Shown: positions 48,582 through 57,534, numbered from the stretch's first letter. The stretch is 64,000 nucleotides of DNA from Okeania sp034190295 (GCA_034190295.1 JAXHSW010000010.1:21771-85770); one strand, 5' to 3'. A program made the numbers and translations. The notes: generated by a model not told the origin, from the sequence alone.

Positions 48582-50078
48582 ATGCAATTGCCCTTCGTGT
48601 TGCAGTCAGCCGAAACCATGAAATCTGCAGTGGCTTTCCTCGAACCCTACATGGAAAAAATCGAAGGAGAGGACGAAGATCGCGGTAAAGGGAAATTCCT
48701 GATTGCCACCGTTAAAGGCGATGTTCATGACATCGGGAAGAATCTAGTGGATATCATCTTGACCAATAATGGCTACAAGGTTATCAATCTGGGCATTAAA
48801 CAAGCCATTGAGGCAATCGTCGAAGCATATCAGCAGCATCAGCCTGATTGTATTGCCATGAGTGGCTTGCTGGTGAAGTCTACAGCATTTATGAAAGAAA
48901 ATCTGGCAGCATTTAATGCTAAAGGTATTACAGTCCCAGTGATTTTGGGCGGTGCGGCACTCACACCAAAATTTGTCTATGGCGATTGTCAAGAAACTTA
49001 CCAAGGGCAGGTCATTTACGGGAAAGATGCTTTTGCCGATTTGACCTTTATGGATCGGCTGATGCCCGCCAAAGAGAAGGAATGCTGGGTGGATACCGAA
49101 GGCTTTACAGGAGGATTTGCTCAGTTTAACCAAAAGGGACGCAAGGCGATTGAAGATTCAGATCGAGAACTCAATGGTGATGATCCCAAATCCGATGAAC
49201 CCACTGTCATCGATACCGAACGCTCGACAGCGGTAGAGATTGATATCGAACGTCCTACGCCGCCTTTCTGGGGGACGAAAATTCTTCAGAGTGGTGATCT
49301 AGAATTAGAAGAACTGTTCTGGTACATGGATTTGCAGGCACTGTTTGCTGGCCAATGGCAATTCCGTAAACCGAAAGACCAATCTCGCGAGGAATATGAT
49401 TGGTTCCTGGCATCGAAGGTTCATCCGATCTTGGAAGAATGGAAGCAAAAAATTCGCACTGAACAATGGTTGGAGCCAACTCTAGTTTATGGTTATTTCC
49501 CCTGTGCAGCGATCGGCAATTCCGTTCATGTTTACGATCCAAGTGTCATCGAGCGTGGCTCAACACCTGCAACAGCAACTCCGTTTGTCACTTGGACATT
49601 CCCCCGTCAGAAATCCGGCCGTCGGCTGTGCATTGCTGATTTTATCCGCCCAGTCGAACAGAATCAATTTGATGTCTTGCCTATGCAGGCAGTGACTATG
49701 GGAGAAATTGCTACCGAGAAAGCACAGGAACTCTATAAAGACAACAAGTACACCGATTATCTCTATTTCCACGGGGTGGCAGTGCAGTTAGCGGAAGCCT
49801 TGGCGGAATGGAGTCATGCCAGGATTCGGCGGGAATTGGGCTATGGGGATTTAGAGCCAGATAACATTCGCGATGTATTAGCCCAAAGGTATCAGGGTTC
49901 TCGGTATAGTTTTGGCTATCCAGCTTGTCCGGTGGTCATCGATCAAGTGCCACAGTTGCAATTATTGGGATGCGATCGCATTGGGATATCAATTGATGAG
50001 AGCGAACAGCTTTATCCAGAGCAAACAACCACTGCTTTTGTCACCTACCATCCTGTCGCTAGATATTTTAGTGCTTAG
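48582..50078 (+). CDS. metH: Isolated C-terminal half of cobalamin-dependent methionine synthase
   Basis: 498 residues. LQSAETMKSAVAFLEPYMEK is the end of the B12 cap helices; GDVHDIGKNLVDIIL holds the cobalt-ligand H and the switch D; SGLLVKSTAFMKEN follows. From about 225 the AdoMet reactivation domain is complete (YGYFPCAAIGNSVHVY, GVAVQLAEALAEWSHARIRRELG, YSFGYPACPVV). The homocysteine and methyl-folate domains, about 650 residues, are missing; the DNA immediately before the ATG is GGGAATA-repeat sequence. It looks like a 5'-truncated metH. Its base composition is visibly richer in GC than neighbouring genes, suggesting transfer or an assembly join. Confidence 0.88.
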   Translation: MQLPFVLQSAETMKSAVAFLEPYMEKIEGEDEDRGKGKFLIATVKGDVHDIGKNLVDIILTNNGYKVINLGIKQAIEAIVEAYQQHQPDCIAMSGLLVKSTAFMKENLAAFNAKGITVPVILGGAALTPKFVYGDCQETYQGQVIYGKDAFADLTFMDRLMPAKEKECWVDTEGFTGGFAQFNQKGRKAIEDSDRELNGDDPKSDEPTVIDTERSTAVEIDIERPTPPFWGTKILQSGDLELEELFWYMDLQALFAGQWQFRKPKDQSREEYDWFLASKVHPILEEWKQKIRTEQWLEPTLVYGYFPCAAIGNSVHVYDPSVIERGSTPATATPFVTWTFPRQKSGRRLCIADFIRPVEQNQFDVLPMQAVTMGEIATEKAQELYKDNKYTDYLYFHGVAVQLAEALAEWSHARIRRELGYGDLEPDNIRDVLAQRYQGSRYSFGYPACPVVIDQVPQLQLLGCDRIGISIDESEQLYPEQTTTAFVTYHPVARYFSA

Positions 50079-50442
50079 AGCGATCGGCAATGGGGTCGCG
50101 CTGAAATCCTGGCGGTCTCTAAGTAGATCGAAGGAGGTTTCTGTAGGATGTGTTAGCGATAGCGTAACGCATCAAAACCTGAATCAGCGGTGCGTTACGG
50201 CTCTGCCAATGCTGGTGGCGAAATTAACATTCCGAAATATTGGCAACAAAACGAAGGTTTTTTACGCCCCCCAGCCCCCAATTCTGGGGGAGCCTGGACT
50301 CAAAGTCCCCCAGGATTGGGGGCTTTAGGGGGCTTCGGTGTCGCTTCACGACATTACGAAATATTTCGCCAGCAGCGTCCGGCTCTGCCTAACGCACCCT
50401 ACAAGCTACAAGCTGGATTGGCTTTCAAAATAGAGGTCTCTA
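50079..50442. other. Gene-free stretch with GC-rich hairpins
   Basis: CGCCCCCCAGCCCCCAATTC pairs with GATTGGGGGCTTTAGGGGG around 50263-50335, a dispersed hairpin repeat. A GCGTTACGC-type segment is near 50163. ORFs here are repeat translations. Confidence 0.6.
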
Positions 50443-50796
50443 ATGAGTGAAACAAACGATGGATCGAATTGGCATCAAGATTTTATTGCCAGTAATTTGC
50501 TGGTCATTGGCTATAATGCTTGGGCTGGTCATCTGAGTCAGAAGCGCGGCGCGATTGTTTGTAGCACAAATTCTCCAATATTGGGGGTTGGCGGAGAATC
50601 ATTCAAAACCCATTTTGTCGGACGTTCTCGCCTTGCGCCGTTTCTGAATGCCTGGTTAGCGACTCCTGATACTGCAATTTTGCACCATCACTTTATGATT
50701 TCTCACAAGAAAACACGCGGTAAGCGGGAAGCCCAACGTCTTTAGACTTGGGAGGGAAGCGACATTCGCTTCATTTATTCGCCGTGTTTTTTTAGT

Positions 50797-51219
50797 TTAC
50801 CCGTGGTGTGGGTCTTCAATATATTTTTTGATTACGTCACTGCAAACGTTACCAGCAGTGCTTATAAAATAACTGTTAGTCCACAAAGAAGGAAGTTTCT
50901 TTAGCCGTGGGAACTCTCTTCTTAAATAACAACTAGAACGACCTTTAAAAGCTTTAACTACTAAATGCGGTGTATCGGTTGGCTTGACACTGACAAATAG
51001 ATGTATATGGTCGGGCGCTACTTCTAAGGCTAAGATATCCCATTCTTTTTCAATGGCTAATTCTGCAAAAATTTGTCTTAATCTTGTTGCTACATCCCCT
51101 ATTAAAACTTTTTTCCTTCGTTTCGGTATCCAGACGAAATGGTAATTAACTAAGAACTTTACGTGGTTGTGGGTCTTGTATTCGTTAACAGCTAGCATAA
51201 TAGTTTGTTTTTTGCTCAA
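50797..51219 (-). CDS. tnpA: TnpA, Y1 HUH transposase (IS200-like)
   Basis: 140 residues. VNYHFVWIPKRRKKVL is the family's N-terminal strand; EVAPDHIHLFVSV carries the HUH histidines; DVIKKYIEDPHH carries the catalytic tyrosine near the C-terminus. It catalyses single-strand excision and integration. The ATG at 51219 or 51198 (MLAVNEYKTHNH) may start it. It diverges from tnpB with about 70 bases between them, which hold both promoters. Confidence 0.93.
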   Translation of the reverse strand: MSKKQTIMLAVNEYKTHNHVKFLVNYHFVWIPKRRKKVLIGDVATRLRQIFAELAIEKEWDILALEVAPDHIHLFVSVKPTDTPHLVVKAFKGRSSCYLRREFPRLKKLPSLWTNSYFISTAGNVCSDVIKKYIEDPHHG

Positions 51220-51290
51220 TACCTATTGACAAATACTAATTTAGTAGATTACTATATATTTGTCAACACGAAGTTAGTTGGGTCGAACTG

Positions 51291-52619
51291 ATGGGTAAGA
51301 CAAAGAAAATTAAAAAACAGATGGGGGTTCAGCAAGTATTGTTGCACCCTGACGAAGAGACAAAAGCGTTATTGCACTACCTTTGTCAACAAGCTGGAAA
51401 ACTCTATAACTGTGGTATTTATTTCGCTCGTCAGACATTTTTCAAGACTGGAAAGCTACTAACAGGCAAGTTCGACCTTGATTTTGAACCTACTGTTTCT
51501 AAGACTATGTTGGCTCAATCGATGCCATCAACACCAATGCAGCAAACTTTAAGGTCTGTTGTCGAAGCGTTTAAGTCATATCGCGAATTGAGAGTCAAAC
51601 ATAAGAAAGGAGAATTGCATTTCAAACCCAAGCCGCCAAACTACTTAAAAGGCTCGAAACTGTTCAAAGTAGCCTATCCCAACTCTGGTGGACAGAAGCC
51701 AAAGTTAATTAATGGTCAGTTAAGATTCTCTTTGGGCTTAACTGTTAAAAGATGGTTCGGAGTGGGTGAATTTTTTCTTCCCATGCCCTCAAACCTTGAT
51801 ATCAACACAGTTAAAGAGTTTACTATTCTTCCGTCTAATGGTGCGTTTTATTTGGAATGTAGCTACGAGTTAACACCACAAACACCTGTTTTAGACTTTG
51901 AACAAGCCCTATCTATAGACCTGGGAACAGCAGATAACTTAGCAGCTTGTGTCGATACTTTGGGTAATTCTTTCTTGGTAGATGCTCGCCACATGAAAGC
52001 GATGAATCAGCTATGGAACAAAAAAGTAGCTACTTACAAAGAAAATAAGCCACAAGGTTTTTGGAACTCTTGGTTAGATAGGGTAACTCGCAAACGTAAC
52101 CACCAACTAAGAGACGGTATCAACAAAGCAGCGAAGTTAATTGTTGACCATTGCCTAAAACACGGTATCGGCAATTTGGTTGTAGGTTGGAACGAAAGTT
52201 TTAAAATCAACGCCAAAATGGGGCGGGTTAACAATCAAAAGTTTGTTCAGATGCCTTTAGGGAAACTCAAAGACAGGCTAGAACAACTTTGTAGACTACA
52301 TGGGATTAAGTTCCACGTAACGGAAGAGGCATATACTAGCAAATCTAGCTACTTAGATGGAGACACTCCACCCAAGTACCGGGAAAAGCCGGATGGATGG
52401 ACAGCATCGGGTAACAGAACTAGACGCGGATTGTATCGTACTTCTAAGGGATATTTAGTGAACGCCGATCTGAACGGAGCGGCAAACATTTTAACGAAAG
52501 TAAGCAGGAACTTAGGCGTAGACCTAAGCAAACTGTGTAGGCGGACTTTGACAACCGCAGCTAGAGTCAAGTTATGGCACGGGGCGAGTAAGCCCCCTCT
52601 GCATAAGCCTTCTCTGTAA
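51291..52619 (+). CDS. tnpB: TnpB of the IS605-type element, cysteine-poor type
   Basis: 442 residues. RuvC-I D in ALSIDLGTADNLAAC, RuvC-II region in NLVVGWNESFKINA, RuvC-III D in YLVNADLNGAANIL. The usual CxxC pairs are absent; the corresponding region reads TEEAYTSKSSYLDGD, as in the pseudogene at 19077-20437. This is a recognised TnpB subgroup lacking the zinc finger. The reading frame is intact and the partner tnpA is intact, so the element may still move. The stop codon abuts the right-end hairpin. Confidence 0.92.
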   Translation: MGKTKKIKKQMGVQQVLLHPDEETKALLHYLCQQAGKLYNCGIYFARQTFFKTGKLLTGKFDLDFEPTVSKTMLAQSMPSTPMQQTLRSVVEAFKSYRELRVKHKKGELHFKPKPPNYLKGSKLFKVAYPNSGGQKPKLINGQLRFSLGLTVKRWFGVGEFFLPMPSNLDINTVKEFTILPSNGAFYLECSYELTPQTPVLDFEQALSIDLGTADNLAACVDTLGNSFLVDARHMKAMNQLWNKKVATYKENKPQGFWNSWLDRVTRKRNHQLRDGINKAAKLIVDHCLKHGIGNLVVGWNESFKINAKMGRVNNQKFVQMPLGKLKDRLEQLCRLHGIKFHVTEEAYTSKSSYLDGDTPPKYREKPDGWTASGNRTRRGLYRTSKGYLVNADLNGAANILTKVSRNLGVDLSKLCRRTLTTAARVKLWHGASKPPLHKPSL

Positions 52620-52667
52620 GTGAAAGAATCCCAGTATTTTAGCGAAGCGGAATGCTGGGAGTGTCAA
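52540..52667 (+). ncRNA. Candidate omega RNA / right end of the IS605-type element
   Basis: Overlaps the last tnpB codons and ends with the GAATCCCAG...CTGGGAGTGTCAA hairpin. Known of the family: the TnpB guide RNA derives from this end, with the guide from the flanking DNA (here the interrupted gene). Confidence 0.5.
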
Positions 52668-52883
52668 ATCTTGGAAGTTGTCGATAATTATGATCCAACA
52701 ACAGAGGTTGTATTGTTGCTGGAGTCTTTTGATCAAGCGACGTTCTTTTACTTGAAAAACCTACCCATTACACCACCTCAATGCTACGAGCAAGTACGTA
52801 AAACTTGGGATGAATTCCAGCCAGGAGTTGGGGTTAATATTGGTTCGTGCGACCAGGTGCAGCCTAGTACAATGTGACAAAAG

Positions 52884-53036
52884 TCAACCCCTATTCAAGC
52901 AAGCTGCCAGCTTTTGGGCGAGAACCCGGACGTGGGGCGATCGCATTATCCCATAATGGTCGCCGGGAATGACATCAGTTTCCAACTTTCCTGTAACTAA
53001 AGAACAGAAGCCTCGGTCTTCTTCCGTCAGCTCCAT
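52884..53036 (-). pseudogene. Remnant of an NRPS/PKS-type thioesterase domain C-terminus
   Basis: 51 codons ending in TGA at 52884: LVTGKLETDVIPGDHYGIMR then SPHVRVLAQKLAACL. The GDHYxI(M/L)..PHV..LA..L pattern, with the catalytic-triad H, is the C-terminal end of type I thioesterase domains that release peptides or polyketides. Upstream (53040-53280) only short fragments in mixed frames remain. A decayed biosynthetic gene is the likely source (inference). Confidence 0.5.
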
Positions 53037-53281
53037 AACACGGTCTCGGGGTCTTGCAAATCCAGCGGGGGTAACTATTAGCCGCCTTGGGCCTGCATAT
53101 CATACCTGCTGGCTACGGATACCCAAACCCTGCTGAGGGGACGTTATGCACGGGATGCGTTGTGGCGACGCTTCCTCTTCGCTACCGCCGGAACGCGCGC
53201 GCTCACACCAACAGCGCCTGCTGAAGTATCCGATTGAATGGGGCTGATGTTCTGGTTCCCTCCTACCGGATGGTCTATGGC

Positions 53282-53794
53282 TTAGTTTGAAAAACTACCC
53301 GTCAGATTGCGAAATTTCCAAACCTCGCCCACCTTATTAGAGAGGCTCGCACTCAATGCACCTCGTACCTTATTCCTCAGTTCCCCTTCCTGATGCTCGC
53401 CACTCGGATACAATAAGTTAATCGGAACCAGGACACCAGCACAGGTCGCATTGCCTGTTTGGATCTGTATATTTTGCATGTTGTCACTCGTATATCCCTG
53501 TCGGTCAATCCTTACTTTGTCATTCCCTTGGTTTGGATACTCCAAGATTGTTCCTGCGTTACCCGCCAACTGGTCAGGTTCGAGTTGATTTATCGCTATC
53601 CGGCTGTTATTGATGATGGTTTGGTTTAAACTGCAATGGCCTTGGATATCGCTCCCAACGGTTATGCCTATTTGAGCTCTTGCATACGGCGTATGAATCA
53701 ACATTAACAATGCACTGATTATGCACACCGATAAAACGAGTCGATACCCATGACGATGAACCATATCATACGTGGACGCTATAACTTTCATCAC
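53282..53794 (-). CDS. Secreted protein of unknown function beside a sigma factor gene
   Basis: 170 residues. A signal peptide is evident: YRLVLSVCIISALLMLIHT then ARAQ as cleavage site at about 41. The mature part has two cysteines (GHCSLNQTI and NATCAGVLVP) that could pair, N-rich segments, and a PINLLYPSGEHQEGELRNKV stretch. I recognise no family. It lies 113 bases downstream of the sigma-factor gene on the same strand, so it may be a co-transcribed target or partner. Confidence 0.65.
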   Translation of the reverse strand: MMKVIASTYDMVHRHGYRLVLSVCIISALLMLIHTPYARAQIGITVGSDIQGHCSLNQTIINNSRIAINQLEPDQLAGNAGTILEYPNQGNDKVRIDRQGYTSDNMQNIQIQTGNATCAGVLVPINLLYPSGEHQEGELRNKVRGALSASLSNKVGEVWKFRNLTGSFSN

Positions 53795-53907
53795 TCAAAC
53801 TCCATTACTTTATTCGTTGATGTACTTATTAGATTGGACAATCTATCACATAAGATGTCATAGTACATTTTAAAGACGATTCCATTCATCAGTTTCTGAA
53901 CTTTGAC

Positions 53908-55185
53908 TCAAAAAAATGATCCCTCATCATGCTCGACAGAGTTTTGGCAAGAGATTGAAAATAGAAAAGACAATACAAATGAGAACCAAAAAATCTCCCG
54001 TAACTTTTCCCACTTTTGTACTGTTGTCACCTCAACCGCTTCAGATAAACTCACCGTTTCCCCCACACCATGCATCAAACTCTGCCAAAAAACAGAAAGT
54101 CTGGATAATAAAGGTGGGTCTCTACTAACATTAACCATATCAGTAATATTTAACCAAACCATCGCCTTTAATATCATCGACCGTTGAATACTTATAAATA
54201 AGGGAGAGGGGAAAGGAGAAAATCGAGAGATTTTCCCTGTGTAACGAGGATAAGTCTTTTCATCACTAATTATCCGGACTCGATCTAACTCTCCAAAACT
54301 ATCAACACTCTCTGACTTTTCGACCTCTGGTTGCGATGGAGAAATAGAGCGATCGCCCGATGGAGTAATGGAACGGCAATTAAATATAGCATTATTATTA
54401 TTGGGATATGGTTGAACTTTTGCTATCTCACTTTCAACCGATACAGTCTCCGTCTCCAAAACACTCTTATCATCTTGCGACCTTATCTGCTGCTGCTTTT
54501 CCCCATTTTCTTCTTGGGTAGGAGACTGACTCGACCCTGACATCTGTAGGGACGAATGGCTGTTTGCCCCTACTTCCGACTCCGACTCTCGAAAATAGGC
54601 ACTCAACTTCTGTTTAAGCTGTTTCCGTGCCAAAGATATCCGCTTGCAGACATTGTCATAAGATATTCCTTGCTGTTCGGCAATTTCTTTATGGGAAAGC
54701 TCCCGATAAAAATGCAAAATAAACGTCTCTCGACACTTTTCCGGCAACTCAGCGATCGCTCCTCGTATCCGTTCGGACCTCTCCTCTCTCTCCAGAACCG
54801 ACTCTGGACATTCAACCGTTCCTGTAGTAATAACTTCCTCAGTATTCCCCACCCATTCAATACTTTCAACACCCACAGCACCACAAGAACCTTTGCGGAT
54901 AAGATCGATGCAAAAATTACGAGTTACCTGATACAACCAAGCCTTTAAATTAGTAATTTTTTCCCCAAATTTTTGCACCTTTTCCCAAGCTTTTACCATT
55001 GCCTGACTCAGAGCATCCTCGGCATCCATTCGGTTAGAATTCATCATCTTGAGACAGCAGCGATAAAGCTGGCCTCGACTTTCTTGCCATTGCTGCCAAA
55101 ACTGAGAGATTAGATGGGAGCGATCGTTCTCTGTCCCAGCATGATCCATTAAGTTTCGTCTTGTATTTGCAGTGCTGGAGGTCAT
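53908..55185 (-). CDS. Sigma-70 family (ECF-like) sigma factor with a long C-terminal extension and an in-frame repeat
   Basis: 425 residues. Region 2 at about 28-100 (RMDAEDALSQAMVKAWEKV, NLKAWLYQVTRNFCIDLIRKG). Region 4 at about 135-200 (RIRGAIAELPEKCRETFILHFYRELSHKEIAEQQGISYDNVCKRI). The remaining 225 residues are S/E/Q-rich and end with a hydrophobic segment (IFWFSFVLSFLFSISCQ), suggesting membrane tethering. Residues encoded by 54172-54285 (RVRIISDEKTYPRYTG and on) are a family-B element read in frame. The gene may regulate the secreted protein downstream. MDHAGTEN is an alternative start. Confidence 0.85.
   Translation of the reverse strand: MTSSTANTRRNLMDHAGTENDRSHLISQFWQQWQESRGQLYRCCLKMMNSNRMDAEDALSQAMVKAWEKVQKFGEKITNLKAWLYQVTRNFCIDLIRKGSCGAVGVESIEWVGNTEEVITTGTVECPESVLEREERSERIRGAIAELPEKCRETFILHFYRELSHKEIAEQQGISYDNVCKRISLARKQLKQKLSAYFRESESEVGANSHSSLQMSGSSQSPTQEENGEKQQQIRSQDDKSVLETETVSVESEIAKVQPYPNNNNAIFNCRSITPSGDRSISPSQPEVEKSESVDSFGELDRVRIISDEKTYPRYTGKISRFSPFPSPLFISIQRSMILKAMVWLNITDMVNVSRDPPLLSRLSVFWQSLMHGVGETVSLSEAVEVTTVQKWEKLREIFWFSFVLSFLFSISCQNSVEHDEGSFF
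54172..54285. mobile_element. Family-B element inserted in frame in the sigma-factor gene
   Basis: Diverged ends TATCATCGACCG and CCGGACTCGATC, with the typical TGAATACTTATAAATAA and CACTAATTATCC sub-ends, flanked by TAA at 54169-54171 and 54286-54288. At 114 bp (117 with the duplication) it adds 39 codons with no stop. Substitutions in the ends suggest it is older than other copies. Confidence 0.85.
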
Positions 55186-55569
55186 AAAAAAAGAAATTGG
55201 TTTTGTCCTTCTGATTGGAGTTTGGACAAAATGTTAATTTCGATCCTCTCTCCTTACATAAGACGATTTCCAAACCCAATTTCTGACTTTTTCGAGTTAG
55301 CACTAATTTTTTTAATCTCGACTCAACCAACTTCAATCATCAACCCACATTTCGTGCTTCAAAGTGTATTACCAATGAAGCATTCCTTTCAATTATCGGC
55401 GTGTGAGTAGCATTTGATACTGCTGACGAACTTCTCACGGGGTGACAAGCACCCTTAGGGGTTCTATAAAGAAAATATACGTTTAATCACGAAATATTAA
55501 TATTTGCGTCGAACTCTTACAACACTTGTTATCCTAAATACATCAATTTAAAAAACCGTGATAAAAATT
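55186..55569. other. Gene-free upstream region of the sigma factor
   Basis: AT-rich DNA; no coding frame is convincing on either strand. It probably holds the sigma-factor promoter reading leftwards. Confidence 0.45.
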
Positions 55570-55689
55570 ATGAGAGTATCAAAATCATCCTTACATCTAG
55601 GCCAATCAATATCTTTAGGAATTGTTTTGTTGCTAATGAGCGTTGGGATAATGCTTGTGACAACAATTATGATAGCAAATGGAAGCTAA
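55570..55689 (+). CDS. Small single-span membrane protein
   Basis: 39 residues: MRVSKSSLHLGQSI then a hydrophobic helix SLGIVLLLMSVGIMLVTTIM and ANGS. No strong ribosome-binding site precedes it, but a terminator-like stem follows at 55700-55730, which supports a real transcription unit. I recognise no family. Confidence 0.45.
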   Translation: MRVSKSSLHLGQSISLGIVLLLMSVGIMLVTTIMIANGS

Positions 55690-55699
55690 AAAAAACAGC

Positions 55700-55730
55700 A
55701 GACCCCTTTAAGTAAAATAAAGAGGTCTAG
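55700..55730 (+). terminator. Terminator-like hairpin after the small ORF
   Basis: AGACCCCTTTA pairs with TAAAGAGGTCT across a loop AGTAAAA, with one bulge. Only a weak T-run follows. Confidence 0.5.
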
Positions 55731-55949
55731 CAATTTAATTCAATTTAACAAAAATAGTGAGAATTTCCGCGAACTCTAGCATAGTAAAGGAAATTCGTAT
55801 TCAATAGCAACAAGCTTAATAAGAAAACAGGTAGAAGACATCACCTGATATATAAACAGAAACTCCAGGGGGTTTAATCCTGCGGTGTCCCTTTAGTGGA
55901 ACATCGGGATAATACAGCATTATAGAGGTGGAGTAGAGGTATTCCCACT

Positions 55950-56663
55950 CTATAAACGTAGTAAGAGATTTTTTCCATGAGTATCAGTACCACAGGTATT
56001 AAGTAGACCATAAGTAGCACTGAGTTTTTTTACTTTTTCTGTTTGTTTTGGGCTAGGAGACCAGGGTTTAGTATGAGTGTAACCGTAGTAGGTTTCTACA
56101 CCATCAATACCTAATTTAGCTGCTGCTTTGATTAGATCGGTAGCAGAACGCTTATAACGACAGGGATGAGCAAGTACCGCCAAACCACCAGCTTGTTGGA
56201 TAGCAGCAATAACATTACCCGCTTGATATTCTTGACCTTGAGTTGCTTTTCCTGTCAAATAGGGCTGCAAACTTGAGTGTTCTGGGTTAAAGCCATATCC
56301 TAGAATATGTACCTCAATATTAATTAAGTTGGCATTAATTTCTACTCCACTCCACAGAGTTGGTGCTAAACCCTCGCGGTCTCCATCGGCAGATTTCCAA
56401 TTGTCTAACCAACTTTTAGCTACTTGATAACCGGCAACAGTATGATGATCGGTAATGGCCAAACCTTTAAGGCCGATCGCAATTGCTTGTTCTATCAAAC
56501 TCTCAGGTTTTAACTGTCCATCGGAGTGAATTGTATGCAGATGAAAGTTATAAGAGTATGGACAGCTATGAGCATCAATAGTTTCAAAGATTTGCTTAAT
56601 TTGAGAGTAGTTATTGGCCACTCGGTTAGTCCAATCAGGAGCCAAAGCTATATTGATAGACAT
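55950..56663 (-). CDS. PHP-domain phosphoesterase
   Basis: 237 residues. Metal-binding motifs in order: HLHTIHSDG (motif I), ITDHHTVAG (II), LAHPCRY (III), CGTDTHG (IV). These are the motifs of stand-alone PHP proteins related to 3',5'-nucleoside bisphosphate phosphatase and the polymerase PHP domain. The C-terminus ends soon after motif IV, slightly short for the family. No neighbours suggest the substrate. Confidence 0.88.
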   Translation of the reverse strand: MSINIALAPDWTNRVANNYSQIKQIFETIDAHSCPYSYNFHLHTIHSDGQLKPESLIEQAIAIGLKGLAITDHHTVAGYQVAKSWLDNWKSADGDREGLAPTLWSGVEINANLINIEVHILGYGFNPEHSSLQPYLTGKATQGQEYQAGNVIAAIQQAGGLAVLAHPCRYKRSATDLIKAAAKLGIDGVETYYGYTHTKPWSPSPKQTEKVKKLSATYGLLNTCGTDTHGKNLLLRL

Positions 56664-57534
56664 ATATTTTAATAAATCGTTACTTTATCCAATATATCTA
56701 ATTTTTATCCAAAACTGCTAATTAGCTCTACCTAACTAATGTATTAAAATTTTATATTTAAAAATATCTATATCTAATTGATTAAATCGTATTTATTTGA
56801 TGGGAATAATGGGAAAATTTTTACCGAAAAATAAGATAGTATTTATACTGATTAAATTCTGTGTCTTTAAATGCCGATCGTATCTGTAAAAGTAAGTAAT
56901 TGATAATTTATAACTTATAATTAGTAATTGACAATAGTTAAAACTGCTTCATTCTTTTCTGAAATGGTCATACTGAATTAAAAATAGTTAATAACTACTG
57001 TCCGTTGCTAATCGGAAAACTTCCATAACTGGCTACTAGCTACTAAATCTAATAAAAATTGCCGATCTGAACCTCATATTAGTCTCAATTAATTTGTATT
57101 TTAAATAACATAAAAATCGTAAATAGACTGAATGTAATACCAATTAACTCTAAGGATGTTATAAATAGTCAGCAACTGATGATGTGGAATAGTTGAATAA
57201 CAGGCTGAAATTATTCTCAGCGTCAATACTTTAACTCTATCAACTTTCACTTCACGCCTTCACGCCTTCTGACTTCTGACTTCTGATACGATTTTACTTA
57301 AAAAATGTCACAAATAGTTTGTAACTGATGAAATCAAATAATAAGCTGAAATTACTGTAGAGTAAAAGTTTTAAGTACCTAAAATATCACTTCACGCCTT
57401 CTGACTTCTGACTTCACGCCTTCTGACTTATATAAGGTGGGCAATGCCCACCCTAGACAGAAGCAGGATGACCCATATTGCAAACTTTAATTGATGGATG
57501 AGTAAAAAGAATCTGTTTCAATTTTAATACCATA
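56664..57534. other. Gene-free stretch of 870 bases
   Basis: AT-rich DNA; CTTCTGA / CACGCCTT heptamer-type repeats at 57250-57290 and 57390-57430; a partial direct duplication around ATAGTTTGTAACTGATGA (57170 and 57310). No gene seen. Confidence 0.55.

Larger units (their letters stand above)
50698..52667. mobile_element. IS200/IS605-family insertion sequence with divergent tnpA and tnpB
   Basis: About 1.95 kb. Left part has an imperfect hairpin AAGCCCAACGTCTTTAGACTTGGG (about 50729-50752, quoted ends only: AAGCCCAA / TTGGGAGG); right end has GAATCCCAGTATTTTAGCG pairing with GCTGGGAG then GTGTCAA at 52667. TCAA is the right cleavage motif of IS608-type elements. As expected for this family there is no target duplication. 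The left boundary is uncertain by about 40 bases. Confidence 0.82.
50443..52877 (+). pseudogene. Conserved cyanobacterial protein split by an IS605-type element
   Basis: The 5' part (from ATG 50443) reads SETNDGSNWHQDFIASNLLV, YNAWAGHLSQKRGAIV to DTAILHHHFM. The 3' part resumes after the element's right end (52667) as QILEVVDNYDPTTEVVLLLES, then FFYLKNLPITPPQCYEQVRKTWDEFQPGVG, and ends at 52877. Together they give a protein of about 155 residues that I recognise as one conserved hypothetical family but cannot name. The element lies between about 50698 and 52667. Confidence 0.7.

Noticed and set aside
50190..50450. Plus-strand ORF of 86 codons
   Set aside because: It is formed by a GC-rich hairpin repeat before the split gene.
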